Source: BOG-938 sp035524315 (GTDB taxonomy: Bacteria; Pseudomonadota; Alphaproteobacteria; Caulobacterales; Caulobacteraceae). From it: DNA of 64,000 bases. Under the pieces are notes generated by a model. It had not been told where the DNA came from. It saw nothing but the letters and a program-made list of their open reading frames with translations, and searched no databases. Made by a program: the position numbers and the translations under genes. Location: the NCBI GenBank assembly GCA_035524315.1, contig DATKPD010000008.1, positions 115,809 to 179,808 on the forward strand, read 5' to 3'. Below, piece by piece: positions 62,431-64,000 of this stretch (position 1 is its first letter; each line of letters begins with the position of its first letter).

Positions 62431-63471
62431 ATGATCTTCGAACAGATCGCCACCGGCGGCTGCCAGTCGTATCTGATCGGCTGCCCGGCCACGCGGGCGG
62501 CGGTGCTGATCGACCCGGAGGTGCGGCAAGTCGACCGCTACCTGGGCCTGGCGGCGCGCGAGGGGCTGCGCATCCGCTATGTGATCGACAGCCACACCCA
62601 CGCCGACCACTTTTCCGCGGCCCGGCAACTGGGCCAGACGCTGGGCGCGCCGGTGGTCGCCCACCGCCTGAGCCCCGCCCCCTACGCCGACCTGCGGCTG
62701 GAGCACGGCGAGATGCTGATGGTCGGCGATCTCAAGCTGAAGGCCCTGCACACGCCCGGCCATACCCGCGATTCCATGTGCATCCTGGCCGACGATCGGG
62801 TGTTCACAGGCGATACCCTGCTGATCGGCGCGACCGGCCGCACCGACCTGCCCACCGGCGATCCGGAAGCCTTGTACGACAGCTTGTTCAACCTGGTGCT
62901 GCGCCTCGACCCGGCGCTGAAGGTCTATCCCGCCCACGATTACAAGGGCCGCAGCCACACCACCATCGGCGAGGAGATCGCCTCCAACGCGCGCCTGCAG
63001 AAACGCGACCGGGCCGAGTTCGTCGACATGATGCGCCACCTGGACCTCAGCGCCCCCACCCACTTGACGGAAGCCTTGCGCACCAACATGAGCGGCGGCA
63101 AGACCGTGGCCCAACTGCTGGCGGAGGCGACAGCCGCGGTGCCGTTCGTGTCGCTGGACGAGCTGGCGGCCCGGGTCGAAGCCGGGGCGCTCGACCTTGT
63201 TCTGCTGGACGTGCGCGAGCGTGACGCCTGGCTCGCCGGCCACATCCCGGGCGCCCGCCACCTGCCCCGCGGCCAGCTGGAATTGCGCGTCAATGACGAG
63301 CTGCCTGACCCCACAGTGCGCATCGTGGCCTGTTGCGAGTTCGGCCGGATATCGACCCTGGCGGCGGCCACCCTGCGTACCCTGGGCTTCCGCCGCGCCG
63401 CCGCGCTCGACGGCGGCATGAAGCTGTGGCGAGAATCGGGACTGCCCCTGTCGATCGGCGACCACAGCTGA
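62431..63471 (+). CDS. ETHE1-like persulfide dioxygenase fused to rhodanese
   Basis: 346 residues. N-terminal metallo-beta-lactamase fold: DSHTHADHFSAARQL (HxHxDH, about 53-67), PGHTRDSMC (about 109-117), FTGDTLLIGATGRTD (about 128-142, ETHE1 signature GRTD) and YPAHDYKGRSHTTI (about 168-181). C-terminal rhodanese domain (about 240-340) with LLDVRERDAWLAGHIPGARHLP and an active loop CCEFGRIS (Cys about 296 or 297). Expected to oxidise glutathione persulfide to sulfite and pass sulfane sulfur; same operon as the peroxiredoxin, so sulfide/oxidative stress defence is likely. Confidence 0.92.
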   Translation: MIFEQIATGGCQSYLIGCPATRAAVLIDPEVRQVDRYLGLAAREGLRIRYVIDSHTHADHFSAARQLGQTLGAPVVAHRLSPAPYADLRLEHGEMLMVGDLKLKALHTPGHTRDSMCILADDRVFTGDTLLIGATGRTDLPTGDPEALYDSLFNLVLRLDPALKVYPAHDYKGRSHTTIGEEIASNARLQKRDRAEFVDMMRHLDLSAPTHLTEALRTNMSGGKTVAQLLAEATAAVPFVSLDELAARVEAGALDLVLLDVRERDAWLAGHIPGARHLPRGQLELRVNDELPDPTVRIVACCEFGRISTLAAATLRTLGFRRAAALDGGMKLWRESGLPLSIGDHS

Positions 63472-63523
63472 ATTGAACCGCCGCCCCCTCGCGCCGCCGC
63501 GCGCGATGGCCCATTCTTGAGGG

Positions 63524-64000
63524 GTGAGTCTCGAATCCCCTCAATTGGCCGAACCGGACGCCCCCGCGGGCCTAGACCGCGCGCGTCATATCCTGCGCCA
63601 CACCTTCGGCCATCCCGATTTTCGCGGCCTGCAGGCCGAGGTGATCGGCGAGATGCTGGCAGGCCGCAACGCCCTGGCCGTGCTGCCCACCGGCGGCGGC
63701 AAGAGTGTTTGCTACCAGATCCCGGCCATGATGCGGCCGGGCGTTGGCCTGGTCGTCTCGCCCCTGATCGCCCTGATGGCCGACCAGGTGGCGGGGCTGG
63801 AGCAGTCGGGCGTGGCGGCGGCGCGGCTGGATTCCGACGCCCCCCTGGACCTGCGCTCGGCCATCTGGCGTCGGCTGGAAGCGGGCGAGCTCGACCTGCT
63901 CTATCTGTCGCCCGAGGGCCTTATGCAGCCGGCGATGCACGAGCGGCTCGCTCGCCACAAGATCGCGCTGGTCGCCATCGACGAGGCCCATTGCGTCAGC
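63524..64000 (+). CDS. recQ: ATP-dependent DNA helicase RecQ (3' end cut by window)
   Basis: First 159 codons from GTG 63524 (GAGG just upstream). The RecQ zero motif FGHPDFRGLQAEVIGEML (about 31-48), motif I LPTGGGKSVCYQIPA (about 58-72), motif Ia VVSPLIALMADQV (about 79-91), LLYLSPEGL (about 126-134) and DEAHCVS at the cut (about 153-159) give a firm call. RecQ unwinds DNA 3'-5' in recombination repair. Family length is about 600, so three quarters lie beyond the window. Confidence 0.95.
   Translation, partial: MSLESPQLAEPDAPAGLDRARHILRHTFGHPDFRGLQAEVIGEMLAGRNALAVLPTGGGKSVCYQIPAMMRPGVGLVVSPLIALMADQVAGLEQSGVAAARLDSDAPLDLRSAIWRRLEAGELDLLYLSPEGLMQPAMHERLARHKIALVAIDEAHCVS

Overview
This is a GC-rich chromosomal window from an alphaproteobacterium, very probably Caulobacterales (Caulobacter/Phenylobacterium group). 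The main pointer is a DivL-type cell-cycle kinase (6154-8469) whose phospho-acceptor histidine is a tyrosine at residue 551, beside the known Tyr550 of Caulobacter DivL. An F1 operon without F0 genes, a metK-to-trpS housekeeping cluster and many TTG/GTG starts also fit. I saw no rRNA, tRNA, CRISPR array, transposase or phage gene. The window cuts a gene at each end: a BtuB-like receptor on the left and recQ on the right.

Layout. 1-4.3 kb: a B12 receptor under a cobalamin riboswitch, a secreted cupin, an FMN reductase and an alpha/beta hydrolase. 4.3-11.3 kb: alanine dehydrogenase with a conserved partner, divL, a divergent polysaccharide deacetylase, rppH, a methyltransferase and a small secreted protein. 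11.3-16.1 kb: atpHAGDC on the minus strand with a recognisable promoter. 16.4-23.8 kb: a DHA2 efflux pump, ccmAB, acnA, a DUF1223 protein, and a gap holding a possible small RNA with a strong terminator. 23.8-26.4 kb: DUF2794, aldo/keto reductase, a CysG-like protein with an eroded C-terminal half, and an OmpH-like protein. 26.5-32.9 kb: sucC-sucD-odhA-odhB, the succinyl-CoA segment of the TCA cycle; acnA and mdh (41.7 kb) lie in the same window but apart.

33-45 kb: an orphan HicB protein with a repeat-rich promoter, the YbbP/YbbA exporter divergent from a TesA-type esterase, small enzymes (ThpR, GFA, DUF2237, CitE-like lyase, HIT), mdh, a membrane LytTR regulator back to back with a DUF2306 protein, and a Bax inhibitor-1 protein. 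45-55.6 kb: a long minus-strand series trpS-nfuA-rutE-like-tsaB-rimI-fur-miaB-phoH-ybeY-corC-lnt-metK, covering translation, tRNA modification, rRNA maturation, lipoprotein acylation and SAM synthesis. It is packed with overlaps and non-ATG starts; metK has its own promoter with an embedded palindrome.

55.8-64 kb: a polysaccharide locus (sugar-phosphate transferase, metallophosphatase, and a very large GH18-CE4-GT2 fusion), then a Cys-rich secreted protein, a small HTH protein, a 1-Cys peroxiredoxin followed by an ETHE1-like persulfide dioxygenase-rhodanese, and recQ.

Most of the window is core metabolism and cell biology. The features most worth checking are the chain of three five-codon ORFs joined by ATGA overlaps between tsaB and rimI, the GH18-CE4-GT2 fusion, the candidate small RNA at 23.2-23.4 kb, the repeats in front of the orphan hicB, and the palindrome inside the metK promoter.
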